Source: Scedosporium boydii (taxonomy: Eukaryota; Ascomycota; Sordariomycetes; Microascales; Microascaceae). Taken from it: DNA of 64,000 nt. Every line of letters starts with the position of its first letter. Within the stretch, counting starts at the first letter, position 1. The notes below the pieces were generated by a model that searched no databases, was not told where the DNA came from, and worked only from the letters and a program-made list of their open reading frames with translations. The position numbers and the translations under genes are program-made. Where the stretch lies: assembly GCA_002221725.1 (NCBI GenBank), contig NJFT01000149.1:39366-103365 (forward strand), given 5' to 3'. Below are positions 1-10,861 of this stretch, piece by piece.

Positions 1-1
1 A

Positions 2-1330
2 GCTCGAGTGTCGCCCGGGTCTGATATCCAGGAAACATTCAAGCTCATGCAGCAGAGCAAGCATATTGGCAAGATTGTCGTAGAGCTACGGAACAGTCAA
101 TGGAAACTTCTGTTCGATGATGTGCAAGCGCCACAGAAGCGTCCAGTTACCCTTGACGGTTCTGCAGCTTACCTCTTGGTTGGTGGGCTGGGCGGCCTCG
201 GGCGTTCCATCGCACGCTACATGGTTCAGCAAGGCGCTCGGAATCTCATATTCCTATCTCGAAGCGCCGATAGGAATGATCCCCAACACCGAGACTTCAT
301 CAACGAAATCGAGGGCATGGGAAGCACTGTCCAGTGTGTCCAGGGGAATGTGGCGCGGGAAGCCGATGTCGAGAGGGCTATAGGCGGAGCACTTGCCCCA
401 GTCAAGGGCATCCTCAACACGACCATCGCGCTGGCCGATGACGCATTCTTGCGTATGACGATTGAGGAGTGGAACACTTCGGTCGAGCCCAAGATCAAAG
501 GCACATGGAATATCCTAGAGATCGCCAAGTCTCGTGGGCTTGACCTTGATTTCCTGGTTCTCATCAGCTCTTTATCAGGCATTGTTGGTCAGACGGGTCA
601 AGCCAACTACTCCAGCGCCAACACCTTCCTTGACGCATTCTCTCAGTATAGCACAGCCCAAGGAGTGCCATGCACCACCATCACGTTCGGTGTTATGGAG
701 GGTATCGGCGTCATGAGCAACAATGTTGATCTCCTGAAGAAGTTGCAAGGCTCAGGTTGGCGCTTGAATAATGAAGGAGAGTTGATTGAGGCAGTGGATT
801 CGGCAATACAGCTTCAGACCATCAAGCGGGATATCAACGGGAAGAAAACACTCGCGCCGAGTTCGGTCGACAAGATCGATAAGACCAAGTTCATCTTCGG
901 GCTCTGTCCAACCATACCGCTTAGCAGTCCTGATAGCTACACAAACCTACGGGCCGATGTTCGCATGGCGGTATATCACAACTCCAAACGGCAGAGCAAC
1001 AAATCGGCGGTGTCAGAGGACACGCTGCGCGCGCTTCTAAGCACTGCAAAGAAAGACGCATCAATCCTAGAATCCAGCGAGAGCGTGTCACTTCTCGCTG
1101 TGGAAATTGGGAAGAAACTCTGCAGCTTACTGCTACTGCCCGATAATGACTTGAGCCCGACAATGAAGACGGGCGAGATGGGGCTGGATTCCATGGTGGC
1201 GGTCGAGATGGGTGCGTGGTGGAAGCTGACGTTTGGACTCGAGATTAGCATGTTGGACTTGGTGAGCATGGGGACATTGGAGGCATTGGGGAAGCGGGCA
1301 GCGGAGGATCTCGTCCGCCTTTACACTTAA
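2..1330 (+). CDS. Highly reducing polyketide synthase, C-terminal part (ER tail, KR, ACP)
   Basis: The reading frame is open from the window edge, so this is the 3' end of a much larger gene. The first ~26 residues match the C-terminal helix of a PKS enoylreductase (FKLMQQSKHIGK). A ketoreductase follows with the NADPH loop GGLGGLG (fragment residues 59-65) and the catalytic region ISSLSG...ANYSSANTF with its Ser and Tyr. A phosphopantetheine carrier closes the protein with GLDSM, whose Ser takes the arm. No thioesterase, reductase or condensation domain follows the ACP, so release must happen in trans, as is usual for fungal highly reducing PKSs. An acyl-CoA ligase and an esterase a few kb downstream are candidate off-loading or processing partners. 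Upstream KS, AT and DH domains lie outside the window. Family assignment is firm; the product is unknown. Confidence 0.95.
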   Translation, partial: ARVSPGSDIQETFKLMQQSKHIGKIVVELRNSQWKLLFDDVQAPQKRPVTLDGSAAYLLVGGLGGLGRSIARYMVQQGARNLIFLSRSADRNDPQHRDFINEIEGMGSTVQCVQGNVAREADVERAIGGALAPVKGILNTTIALADDAFLRMTIEEWNTSVEPKIKGTWNILEIAKSRGLDLDFLVLISSLSGIVGQTGQANYSSANTFLDAFSQYSTAQGVPCTTITFGVMEGIGVMSNNVDLLKKLQGSGWRLNNEGELIEAVDSAIQLQTIKRDINGKKTLAPSSVDKIDKTKFIFGLCPTIPLSSPDSYTNLRADVRMAVYHNSKRQSNKSAVSEDTLRALLSTAKKDASILESSESVSLLAVEIGKKLCSLLLLPDNDLSPTMKTGEMGLDSMVAVEMGAWWKLTFGLEISMLDLVSMGTLEALGKRAAEDLVRLYT

Positions 1331-1486
1331 CCAACCTATTATAGGTACATTTGTTTTATGTCTTTAGATACGAATTCCAATAGGTCCTAATGGGAAGCCG
1401 TAGTGAGTACTAAGGATTAAGTTCCGAGTATTTGGTTTGTTCACATAACACAATTGGATTGACTACCTGTTGATCTGCATTCTACT

Positions 1487-2716
1487 CTAAGAAGCCATAG
1501 CAAAGATCAAGTTTTGGATCTTTGTTTCAGGTCGGAGCCCATCATTCCAGCCAACATGGTCGAAGCCAACGGACGTGAGTACCTTTTCCCAGCGTTCAGG
1601 GCTCTGCAGGGCATGCCGTCTATTGTCTTCAAACGCCCACCACCCAGAAATCAATCCGAAGGCGACATCAGCCCAAAGCATTTGCGTAGTGAGCTCATGG
1701 AATATGATGAAACCGTCTGGTCGCAACATCTTGCGGATGTTTGCCAATGAGATGGACAGATCGCGAGTCGCATGAAGAACATTTGACCCGAGGACGATGT
1801 GTTGAGTGTGTTGCAGTGTTTCATCTGGTTCTTTCTCGATATCCACAACCTTGTATTCCACAAATGGGTATTCCTCAAGTTTCTTCTGCGCTGCCGAGAC
1901 GAAGACAGAGCTGATGTCGCTCATGGTATAAGCCACCGGTATGCCGAGACGAGCCAGTACTGGGACTATCTTGAAGGTCGTGCCTCCCGTACCCGCGCCA
2001 ACTTCGAGCACTCGGAGGGGCCCGCCATGCTTTGGCCATGTCCTGCCGATGTTCTCGAAGAAAGCCGCCAGCTGTTGGAGGATTGTGCTGAACAAGGGGG
2101 ACTTGGCATAGAAGTTCGTCATGAGCGTGCGACCTTCATCAGAACCAAAGAGCAGCTGCAATGGGTCCACTTCGCCAGAGAGACATTTGGCAAAGGATCC
2201 GCCAGTCCGTTGCACAAGCCCGAGTTCCCACTCCTGTTCCGGTCTGTCGTCGAAAAGATCTTCCAGAATATCCTCGATCTTGCTACTAGGACAAGTGACA
2301 GAGGTGCGAGCGATCTCGTCTCCGTCGGCCTCAATCAAGCCTGCCTTTTCCTCCAAAGCTTTATACATGTAGTTGATGAGCTTTTCGTGTCTTGGAAGAT
2401 TTTTGATGCGTTCGAGCCTTGTGCCCGGCGCGGCAGATCGAATTGGACATCCGAGTTCTTCAAAGGCATTGCAAAAGACTGCGATGGCTAGCTCGTCTGA
2501 TCTTGGAATGAACTCTGAGCAATAGGTGTCTATCTTGTTCTTCACGATGAAATCATCCGTAGAATCGCGCATGCTGCGGAAGGCATCCAAGACAGCAACT
2601 GAGCTGAGCACCCCATCTTCGTTCGGAGGCATCTTGAGGTCGAGATTCAGAGCTGTGGGGCGGTCTGCTAGGGCTCCGGTGCTGTTGCTGCGGTGGTGGG
2701 ATTCGCTATTAGCCAT
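1487..2716 (-). CDS. Free-standing PKS-type C-methyltransferase
   Basis: This intronless gene encodes 409 residues from the ATG at 2716; an upstream in-frame ATG at 2881 adds only unconserved sequence. Residues ~70-225 form the helical lid seen before the CMeT domain of non-reducing fungal PKSs (RHEKLINYMYKALEE, DPLQLLFG). The SAM-binding motif LEVGAGTGGTT is at ~237-247. Later come GSNVLHATRD, a FHELTTQMLWADVAFG stretch and the SGWWAFEDNRRHAL signature typical of PKS methyltransferase domains. It is therefore a PKS methylation domain standing alone, convergent with the PKS gene and 156 bp from it. It probably methylates an ACP-bound or released polyketide. A SAM-dependent enzyme acting on some other cluster intermediate cannot be excluded. 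Confidence 0.9.
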   Translation of the reverse strand: MANSESHHRSNSTGALADRPTALNLDLKMPPNEDGVLSSVAVLDAFRSMRDSTDDFIVKNKIDTYCSEFIPRSDELAIAVFCNAFEELGCPIRSAAPGTRLERIKNLPRHEKLINYMYKALEEKAGLIEADGDEIARTSVTCPSSKIEDILEDLFDDRPEQEWELGLVQRTGGSFAKCLSGEVDPLQLLFGSDEGRTLMTNFYAKSPLFSTILQQLAAFFENIGRTWPKHGGPLRVLEVGAGTGGTTFKIVPVLARLGIPVAYTMSDISSVFVSAAQKKLEEYPFVEYKVVDIEKEPDETLQHTQHIVLGSNVLHATRDLSISLANIRKMLRPDGFIIFHELTTQMLWADVAFGLISGWWAFEDNRRHALQSPERWEKVLTSVGFDHVGWNDGLRPETKIQNLIFAMAS

Positions 2717-3348
2717 TGTGTAGCTTTGTTTTTCTCTTCCCGTCCGCCTTCGACTACTATAGTGACAGGGAGGATAAGTCCCCAGGACCAGGTTCAGATT
2801 ATCTGAGTCAACTTCCCGTTGCAATTGATCAAGGTCTTTCCAAATCAGACGGGTATCTACGGTGACTGCCGGTACGAGCAAGCGAATCGGAACGAGACTC
2901 GGACACGTGGTGCCAAGTCACCAGCGGCGGTCCTAGAACAAGATGGAAGGCAGTAGGAATCCACCAACAGCCTTCCAACGGGAACAGCCAGGCGAGGAGT
3001 TAGCAATACTTTTGCAAATGCCGTCACGCCAACTTCGTGGGCACAACTCGTCAGAATGCAGCTTACGATAAGCATAGCGTAGTACCGGTGATCCCCAACT
3101 TATGCTCTGCGGCAGATGTATATGATATCTCTGCTCAGTCTGACCGAGTGGGTATCGATATAATGGTGATAGTTACCATCACAACTCTGATAATGGCGCT
3201 GTAGCCACAGTGCGTGAGAAACAAGGAGGGCCTGCATAAAGTCTGCAGGATGGAGGGGACCGCCGGGTGAGAGCGGACAGCTCGGCCTGCGAGTAACATT
3301 CTTTCCTCCCGCTGCCCCGCCTATGTCTTGGGACTCGACATCCCGGCA
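2717..3348. other. Intergenic, upstream of the methyltransferase
   Basis: No conserved protein-coding frame is visible here. The first ~200 bases serve as the 5' flank of the methyltransferase gene. A few short open frames occur but show no domain or codon pattern. Confidence 0.4.
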
Positions 3349-3492
3349 ACGAGGATGACTGCAGCGGGTATCACGGCAGCTAGTATGACTATAGTTAGTG
3401 TGACCGGAACAAGGATGACCGCAGATAGGATGACGGCAGCTAATGCGACGGGAGCTACGATTGATGCAGCTAATATGATGGGGCATGACTGC
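3349..3492. repeat. Degenerate 15-bp tandem repeat
   Basis: About nine diverged copies of a 15-base unit of the type GCAGCTAnTATGACn are arranged head to tail. Because the unit is a multiple of three, both strands stay open and give low-complexity frames (a V-I-L-A-A-like repeat on the minus strand, a T-A-A-x-M-like repeat on the plus strand). No gene structure surrounds it, so it is treated as a minisatellite and not as coding sequence. Confidence 0.6.
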
Positions 3493-3559
3493 AGCGAGGT
3501 TGACTTGCAGGCCACATGGAAAGACGAACTGGATCCGTTCTAATGTGAACAGGGCGCAA

Positions 3560-3800
3560 GTGTGAATATTCCAAGTCCTAGGTCAAATTTTAATTAATAT
3601 ATAAATATTTGGGTAAATGTTTTGAATCTTTAAATTATTTAACACTATTTACTATAAACTTTACATACTCCATAATATAAGTTTATTATTTTGCTTAAAA
3701 AGTATTTATATATAAACTATTAAGAAAAAATTAAGAACTTTAAATAAATAAAGTAATAAAATATATATATAAACCTCTTTTAATATTAATTAGCGATTTT
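3560..3800. other. AT-rich island
   Basis: This ~240-bp block is almost pure A/T, with runs such as TATATATA and AATTAATA, and contrasts sharply with its neighbours. It resembles the fully mutated cores of the RIP-affected elements further along, but no terminal repeats or coding remnants are visible. It ends about 115 bp before the short-chain dehydrogenase start. Confidence 0.5.
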
Positions 3801-3913
3801 TTCGAAATGCTACCGCTGTTAGGAATAGAAGAGTATATAACCTGAATACGTTCGACACTACATCTGGGAATCCCGCCTCGGAGAGCCATGCAATCCCGAG
3901 GCCGAATCTCACC

Positions 3914-4846
3914 ATGAGTTCCTCAAGTACTGACCATCTATTTCGCGTCGATGGGCTTGTGGCCTTAATCACCGGCGGTGGGACCGGTAGGTCTTGACAT
4001 GCCAAACGTTGATATTGCAAGTACCTGCTAATGCGATTAGGCATTGGACTTATGATGACCAAGGCTCTTGCTCGCAATGGGGCGAGTAAGGTCTACATTA
4101 GTGGCAGACGCAGAGACGTTTTGGAAGAAGCGGCAAAGGAATCGCCTCATGGCAACATCGTTCCTGTTGTTGCCGATGTTACCTCCAAGGAAGACATCGA
4201 AGCACTTGCAGAGCATATACGAAGGGATGTCGGCCACTTGAATCTTCTCGTGACCAACGCGGGAATTTGGGGTCCCGGGCCCGACCAGCCTCTGGGAACA
4301 ACACTGCAAGAAGTTCAGGCGGCAGCAATGAAGACGACAATGCAGGAGTGGGATCAATGCTTCAGAACCAATGTTCACGGCTGCTATTACTGCATCATGG
4401 CCGTCCTCGACCTCCTCGACGAAGGCAACAAACGGAAGAACTATTGTAATGGCGAGGTGAAGAGTCAAGTCATCGTGACCGGCAGCGTAGGCGGTTTCTC
4501 CCGAATAGTCGGCGGCCGAAATGCCTATCGGGCCAGCAAAGCTGCAGTCACGCATCTCGCCAAGTGCCTCGCTACCGGCTTTCAAGAGTTCGGCATCCGA
4601 GTGAATACACTCGCACCGGGTCTTTTCGAATCTGAGCTCGCAGCATCCCTGGTTGAGAAATATAACGGCTTTGCTGATGAGGATGGTAAGATAGACAGGA
4701 AGCGAGTGCCGGAGGAGCGAATCGGCGTGGAGGAAGACATCACGGGGGCGATGTTGTATCTTGCTTCCAGAGCCGGGGCTTACAACAATGGTCATGTTTG
4801 CGTCGTAGATGGGGGTCTTGTCAGCGTTATGCCGGCGACCTACTAG
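3914..4846 (+). CDS. Short-chain dehydrogenase/reductase (SDR)
   Basis: There are two exons: 3914-3986 and 4041-4846, with a 54-nt GT-AG intron. The join restores the cofactor loop TGGGTGIG, which neither exon contains alone; this settles both the start and the splice. The predicted protein is 292 residues. Other classical SDR signatures are VTNAG, the catalytic Ser in TGSVGG, the YRASK catalytic Tyr/Lys pair and the NTLAPG stretch after it. A Rossmann NAD(P)(H)-dependent oxidoreductase acting on a hydroxyl or keto group is clear. It probably tailors the product of the neighbouring PKS or adenylating enzyme, which is inferred from position only. Confidence 0.93.
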
Positions 4847-5717
4847 ATCCGACACCTCTTTTGGAAGACAATAGCCCTCGATTTGGATTGGATTGGCCCT
4901 CGTCTCGGGCAATTTAGGAACAGATCGTATGATTTTAAGATGTTCAAACACTGTTTAATGGAGATTCACTTTTACGCCAAACCGGATCCCATGTTCAAAG
5001 AGTAATGTTTGTACGACCTACTTGAATCAACACAACGAATAGCTCTGACCCAAGCCGGGAGGTCCCTATGCTCCTCTGGATGACTGAACATGTAACGTTG
5101 CCATTCTCTTCCCACCTTTGTAGACAACACACGTAAGACTCTCACACACACTCAATAACTCCAAAGTTCCTGCATCTGCATTACACGCAGCCGATGAAAC
5201 CCTCATTCTTCAGTCCGGGGTAGCGTCAACTAGCTCCAGCACTTGCTGACTGCATGACCCTTTTTCATACTGTGTCGATATGTGGAATTGTAGATCCATG
5301 CAGTGAGAACGACACATCCACTTGCTTGTTGCCGTCTCAATGCGCCGGATATGGCGGGCCTCCAACCTTCTTGTGCTCCATACTATAGCCCACCCTGTGT
5401 ACATCGTATCAATCTCCTTGGACCAGTAGAGAGCTGTGTTATCCAGATTTCAATGCATTCTCGATGGACAGTGATGGGCAGACGATGGCCCTCCTAATTC
5501 ATCGACTAGCTTGGGGAGGAAACACGACTGCGCGATCATTCCATGGCATGGAGAAAGACCTCAATCCATCGGGCCTCGAACCAATCCTTCTTTAGCTCAA
5601 ATATTCCTCCTGTAACCCATAGAGGCTCACTTTCCATCCATCTCTACCAGCCCTCCGCCATTCTTGCCCCCTTGTCCCATCCACCTCTCATCTATCGATC
5701 TTACCTATCCAGTCGAA
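4847..5717. other. Intergenic
   Basis: No convincing gene is seen. Open frames are short, overlap each other and lack domains. The last ~150 bases are pyrimidine-rich and look like the leader of the adenylating-enzyme gene. Confidence 0.4.
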
Positions 5718-7634
5718 ATGGATCTGTCAGGACTATCCTCGTTCCCCGATATTGAGCTGCTCCCCACTTTCCTCGACCGGGCCGCACGCGAGGATCCAAC
5801 CAAAGTTTGGGTCTCCTGCCCCAAAGATGTCTCCGACCTGTCTAAGGGCTTCAGGGATTACACGGCGCGAGAATTAGCGAATTATGTGAACAACGCAGCG
5901 TGGTATGTTCGCTCTTTCCAGGGCTTCTTGGCAAGACCGTTCGCCTAACGTGATAGGTTTCTCGACGAACGAATCGGTAAGGCGCCAGAAGGAAAGTTTC
6001 CGGTGGTTGCGTATATTGGGCCATCTGACATACGATACCTCCTGCTACCAATTGCCTTGGCCAAATGCGGCTACGAGGTTAGTTGTTACCCTGTAAAAGA
6101 TTGAGAGTCTGCAAAAGGTCTAAACCCCTGTATAGTCAATCCCTCTGTCTGATCTAGTCTCGCCCGAGGTGCGCGTATATCTCGCCGAGGCATCAGGATG
6201 TGATATCCTAGTTTGTGCTCAAGGGTTTGGAGACGCCGAGGTCGCATCCCGGAAGACGATGCAACGCGTCATCTTCCCGGAGTTAGATGAACTGTTCGAA
6301 CCGCAGAACGGGAAGCATTACCCCTATGACAAAACTCCCGAAGAAGGTCTCAACGACCCGTTCTTCATATTGCACACATCCGGCTCCTCCAGTGCAAAAG
6401 GTTTCCCCACGGTAAGGCTAAGACATCACAGAACGAGATCAAACTAGATTCTAATTTGCGTAGATGGTGCGCTACCCTCAAGGGGCGTCTTCGCTCAATG
6501 GCCTCCTTCGGTACATTCCTGGTTCCGATGGCCTCCCAAGCTTGTACAGCGTCATGAGTGAATCATCCAGAACCTATACTGGGTTTCGGATTACTCATGC
6601 TGGGGGGTTCTTTTTTGCTATACGCCAGATTTACCAAGGCGTAACCATTGTTGTCGGCGGTAACGATCAAGGTTCAATCAGGTCTATCGAGGGGGCGATC
6701 GATTACGGCCGTATTGACAGCGCCGCCTTGGTGCCGGATAGCCTGAAAGAAATCAGTAAATCTCCCAGAATGCTCGAGAAGCTGTCAAAGCTGAAATGGG
6801 TTATATCTTCAGGAGGTAAGCTGATGCCTGGGGTTAATCAAGCTTTACGTTTAGGTGCTAATCACTATTCTAGCAATGCTTCCCAAGCAAGTTGGAGACA
6901 TAATTTCGAAGCATGTCCATCTCATCAGCATTTATGGTTCAACAGAGGCGATAAGCACCACGTACAGCATACTCCCCACTGAAGACTGGGAGTACGTCCA
7001 CTCCAATCCGGAGCTCGGCGACCTCCAATTTGAGGAGAGCGGGGATAATCTTTTCGAAGCCTTCTACGTCAAGCACCCCGACCCAGTCCTTCGTCTTCAT
7101 CAAGGTGTTTTCTGGTGCCTTCCCCACCTCGAAAGATGGTCAATGGGCGATCTCTTCTCCCCGCACCCTACCAAGAAGAACGCTTGGAAATACATCAGCC
7201 GAGCCGATGAACTTATCATCATGGCCAACGGTTACAAGCTCCTCCCAACTTTCTTCGAAGAAGAAATTCTCGGAAAAGACCCACGTATCAAGAGCGCCAG
7301 TATCTACGGGACCAACAAGGAACATCTTGCTGTCATCGTCGACCTCGTCAATCCTCCACCGCCTTCTTACTTCGAGGAGAGAGATAGAGTCATAAAACAC
7401 ACAATAACTGCGACAGATACTCTTGATCCGGTGGTCGAAGAAATTTGGCCCGTCGTCCAAACTGCCAACGACGCGCTGACGAAATTCTCCATTAAGACGA
7501 GTCAGATCCTCAAGCGCGCCGTTATTATCGCGGATCCCAAACGGCCTCTTCCGAGGACAGGAAAAGGTGGGGTGCAGAAAAGCGTGGCCGAGAAGCTGTA
7601 CAAGGAGGAGCTGGGCCGGGCTTTTAGAACTTGA
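5718..7634 (+). CDS. NRPS-like adenylating enzyme (ANL superfamily), adenylation domain only
   Basis: There are five exons: 5718-5902, 5957-6077, 6136-6411, 6464-6815 and 6874-7634, giving 564 residues with all phases consistent. The core motifs are the phosphate-binding loop FILHTSGSSSAKGFPT (a divergent A3), YGSTEA (A5), WSMGDLF (A7), the hinge ADELIIMANGYKLLP (A8) and RTGKGGVQKS with the C-terminal lysine (A10). Fungal NRPS-like proteins usually continue into a carrier and a reductase or thioesterase domain; this one stops after the C-terminal subdomain. It therefore probably activates a carboxylic acid as an adenylate and passes it to CoA or to a carrier in another protein. The Lys in the phosphate loop is preserved. 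The substrate cannot be predicted. Confidence 0.88.
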
Positions 7635-8147
7635 TGCCTTGGAGGCGGAAATGACAAGGGAAAGGAACTGGGCGGTAAGAAGTGCTGCTATGCTGTTATT
7701 TGTACCTCTTAGTACTGAAAAGATCAAGGCCCCGTGACTCTTTGCTTCGTTCTCAACAACGAACCAAGTTGAACGGGATGCGGTGTAGCTTCTTTCGGAT
7801 TTCATAACATGCAAGAAGGAGAAGGAGGTTGGAAGTAAAGACGACGTGAAGTTGACAAGTATCGCCAGTGTTACGCCAACACAACTTGGGCTAGTGTGCC
7901 ATAGACCAACTTTACAACGGAAGTAAAACAACTTCAACCATCATGGCTACCACCGCTGCCTTTTTTGAACACTTATAGCACCCTGTCATCGAGCCTTACT
8001 CTGGGCATTCCAGACACGGACTGTCTACTAGGCTCGCCCGTTCGTTTGCCAGGGACCAGTTCTACAATCATCTCCTTGTCTCAACCGCAATGCGGCATCA
8101 GTGCCGAGGTCCATGACCGTCCGTCAGGTTCTGCGGTGCTTATTGAG
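7635..8147. other. Convergent intergenic region
   Basis: This is the shared 3' flank of the adenylating enzyme (+) and the acyl-CoA ligase (-). A long minus-strand open frame over 7140-7937 is antisense to the first gene and has no domain. Nothing else is visible. Confidence 0.4.
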
Positions 8148-10304
8148 CTATAGTTTAGCTGGCTGTCTCACTAACCCTTCATTTTTGCACTTGTCTCGCA
8201 ATACCCTCCTGAGGATCTTACCGCTAGCACTCTTGGGAATGCCATCGATAAACTCGACACCGCCTTTCAACCACTTGTGTCTGGCCTTGTGGATCTTGAC
8301 ATGCTCGTAAATGACACGGGCCACTTCTTCGTCCACAAGCCCGGCGCTCTTGCATTCCTTTGACTTGACCACATATGCTTTAGGGACTTCACCTGCTCCA
8401 TCATCAGGAACCTGGATGACGGCACAATCGGAGACAAAAGGATGGCCAAGGAGGTGAGCTTCAAGTTCCGCTGGCGCTACTTGATGACCCTGATAGAGAT
8501 GTCAGTATAATAAGAACTCATATGAGCCACGCACCCGAGGACCCGGCGTAACCAAATTACAGAGCCTGGCCCTGACTTACATTGACTTTGATCAGCTCCT
8601 TCAACCTATCCACAATGACAAGATGTTCGTTTCCGGACGGGGCTTTTCGCATGAGTACCTCGTCACCAGTTTTGATCCACCGACCGTCTGCACGCCATAC
8701 AAAGGTCTCAGCTGTGGCAACCTCGTTGTTCAAGTAGCCTAAGACCACGGAAGGGCTCTGAACTAGAAGCTCCCCCGTCTTCCCGTATTCTGTGATCTTT
8801 TCGCCCGTTTCGATGTCGATGATTATGGCTTTGGTTGCCGGCACAAGGGACCCAGATGAGCCATCGTTAATATCCAGCTCACTTGTCGTGGAGACTACGG
8901 TGCATGTCTCAGTCATACCTATTGATTCATATTAGTGCGGTACCTTGGGCAAGATAGGAGGCTAACGTACCATATCCCTGCCCTACAGACCATGTAGGAT
9001 ATTGTTTCTTCAACCCATCAACCACCTCCGAGCCCAACGGAGCGGCTCCGGTATAAACCCAACGTACAGAGGTGAGATCATACTCAGAACATAGATCCGG
9101 GTTATCTATAACGCGAATAATAATTGGTGGAACCTTTATTCAGTGTTAGGAAGATAGAAGTGGCTAATAGCGGAAGGGCATTATCAACGATCGACACTTA
9201 CCACAAAGAGGTGAGCAATCCGAAATTTTTCTACGGCTCTTAAAGCCGACTTGAGGTGGAATTCAGGAAGAACAATGACCTCATCGCCCCTGAAAGTAGA
9301 GGCATAAGAGATAATCAGAAGGCCGTAGATATGGCTGAAAGGGAGCACACCGAGGCACGCTTGCGTTGTTATGCCAAGCTTTTGCCTTGAGACGCTCTCG
9401 AACGTGGTTAGTTGGAGGACGTTAGCGATGACGTTCCGATGAGAAATCATGACTGCTTTCTGTTACAACCAGAATCAGAAATCGAGCTGCACAAGTGATA
9501 ATGTAGACCGCAAACAACCGCGAGAAGGAATTTACTCACGGGAAGACCCGAAGTGCCGCTGGAATAACAAAGGTATGCCACTTGTCTGGCGCCCTGTCCT
9601 TTGTTCCATCTTAAAGGTTCTAGAGCTGGCAAAACGGTGCCCTCTTGGACAAGATCGTCCAAGGTAGCAAATTGAGCCTTGCGGTCATCACCAGGGACTG
9701 ATAGAATAAAGATTCGATCATTTGGGATGTTGGTAGCCTTTGCTGCCTGGAGCGCGATTTCCAACCGGGCGGTGCAGGTGAAGAGTGCTTTTGCACCCGA
9801 GGATCGCAGCTGTTGGGCGAGCTCGCTTGGAGAGTACGCAGCGCTTGCGGGAGTGACAATTCCGGAAAGACGATGAACCGCTTGCGAGACTGTGAATGTG
9901 TCTATCTACTTCACGTTAGCTCTCTCTATTTGATAGCACTCTACGTGCTCGGCAGGTGTAGTAACTAACAGTATTCAGTGAGAAAACTGCCGTCACTTTA
10001 TCCCACTCGGTTCCTTCATTTGGTTTAAAATCAAGACTTTTAGAAAGAGCACGAGCTAGATAGTCGGCACGATAATGGGCTTCCGCGGCGGAGTATGTCT
10101 TGGAACTAAGACCGCAGGTGAAGGGGCTTCTAGATTTGGCAAACGGAAGGCGGCCAAACCTCTCAGTCGTCATAAACTCATAAAGCGAAATAGAATCCGG
10201 GGGATCTGTGTATAAGTTAGGCATTGAAAGTCTCCTAGTGACATGTCTTGCTGCAACGTACCGATTGGGAGGCTTGGCACCCATGCTGGGGCAGTAAACA
10301 CCAT
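8148..10304 (-). CDS. Peroxisomal 4-coumarate-CoA-ligase-like acyl-CoA ligase
   Basis: There are seven exons on the minus strand: 10304-10262, 10205-9970, 9905-9540, 9459-9202, 9133-8971, 8918-8581 and 8489-8148. They give 581 residues with every join in phase. The start at 10304 is preferred because splicing joins MVFTAPAWVPSLPI directly to DPPDSISLYEF. Motifs are CYSSGTSGLPKAV (ATP loop), PFSHIYG, QGYGMTET, the TGDEV aspartate, VDRLKELIKVNGHQVAPAE and the SASGKILRR catalytic lysine region. The protein ends in AKL, a canonical type-1 peroxisomal targeting signal. It should activate a fatty, aromatic or polyketide acid to its CoA thioester inside peroxisomes. Two copies of the CGG-N5-CCG motif lie ~320-360 bp upstream of the start. 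Confidence 0.92.
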
Positions 10305-10622
10305 GGTCTCGGGTCAGTATGGTGCGGCCTCAGATGCTATTGGGTGATATTGGGTCTAGTGTAAAGTATGGGCGAGGAAGGGACAAGGAAGTCCAACGTT
10401 TGCCTTGAGAAGAGGCTGCAGGTGTAAATATTGGCAAATAGCGAACAGTCGTCTATGGGTAGGCATAGGATCAAACTGATTAAGAAAACAAATATATATA
10501 TGTAATTATGAATGCAAAGTACCAAAAAAACAACGAAAAACTCTTTTCGGAATTCGCCAGGGCTCATCTTCCGTGATTGTGTCCGTCGGTGTCCGGCTCT
10601 AGCCCGAATTGATGAGGAGGGG

Positions 10623-10633
10623 CGGACTTGCCG
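10623..10633 (+). promoter_or_regulatory. Candidate Zn2Cys6 site, variant copy
   Basis: The sequence is CGGACTTGCCG, a CGG-N5-CCG inverted repeat differing by one base from the recurrent CGGATTTGCCG. It lies 319 bp upstream of the acyl-CoA ligase start and 29 bp from an exact copy. The arrangement suits a dimeric Gal4-type regulator; binding is inferred. Confidence 0.5.
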
Positions 10634-10651
10634 TAAGGCCGCATGAGACCG

Positions 10652-10662
10652 CGGATTTGCCG
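10652..10662 (+). promoter_or_regulatory. Candidate Zn2Cys6 site CGGATTTGCCG
   Basis: This exact copy of the recurrent CGG-N5-CCG motif sits 348 bp upstream of the acyl-CoA ligase start, in the space between that gene and the truncated esterase. Other exact copies are at 12678, 18579 and 18623 (the last two in reverse orientation). Confidence 0.55.
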
Positions 10663-10861
10663 TATAATACTGCCAGGATTTACATACTGAGGCCCATGTG
10701 CCGTGGGATTTGATATATCGAAATGGATGGGTAACCGAAAGGAAGGAGTGCACTAACAATGCGCCAGGACGTTTCTAGTAATCGTTCTAGATTACCCCAG
10801 ATTGAGATTTCCTATCCAAAGCCGAAGTCGAAAGCCGAAAGCCGAAAGCCTTCATGGTAAA

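Noticed and set aside
1799..2491. 230-codon plus-strand frame inside the methyltransferase
   Set aside because: Antisense to a protein with unmistakable CMeT motifs.
2716..2881. 55-residue N-terminal extension of the methyltransferase
   Set aside because: The extra residues look like translated leader; the protein from 2716 already holds the full domain.
3100..3515. Minus-strand frames rich in Val/Ile/Ala or His/Ser/Arg
   Set aside because: Produced by the 15-bp repeat reading open in several frames; no gene structure.
4037..4951. 305-codon minus-strand frame antisense to the SDR gene
   Set aside because: It mirrors the real gene's codon pattern, has no domain and its opposite strand has full SDR motifs.
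7140..7937. 265-codon minus-strand frame over the end of the adenylating enzyme
   Set aside because: Antisense shadow of an ANL C-terminus with clear motifs; no domain of its own.
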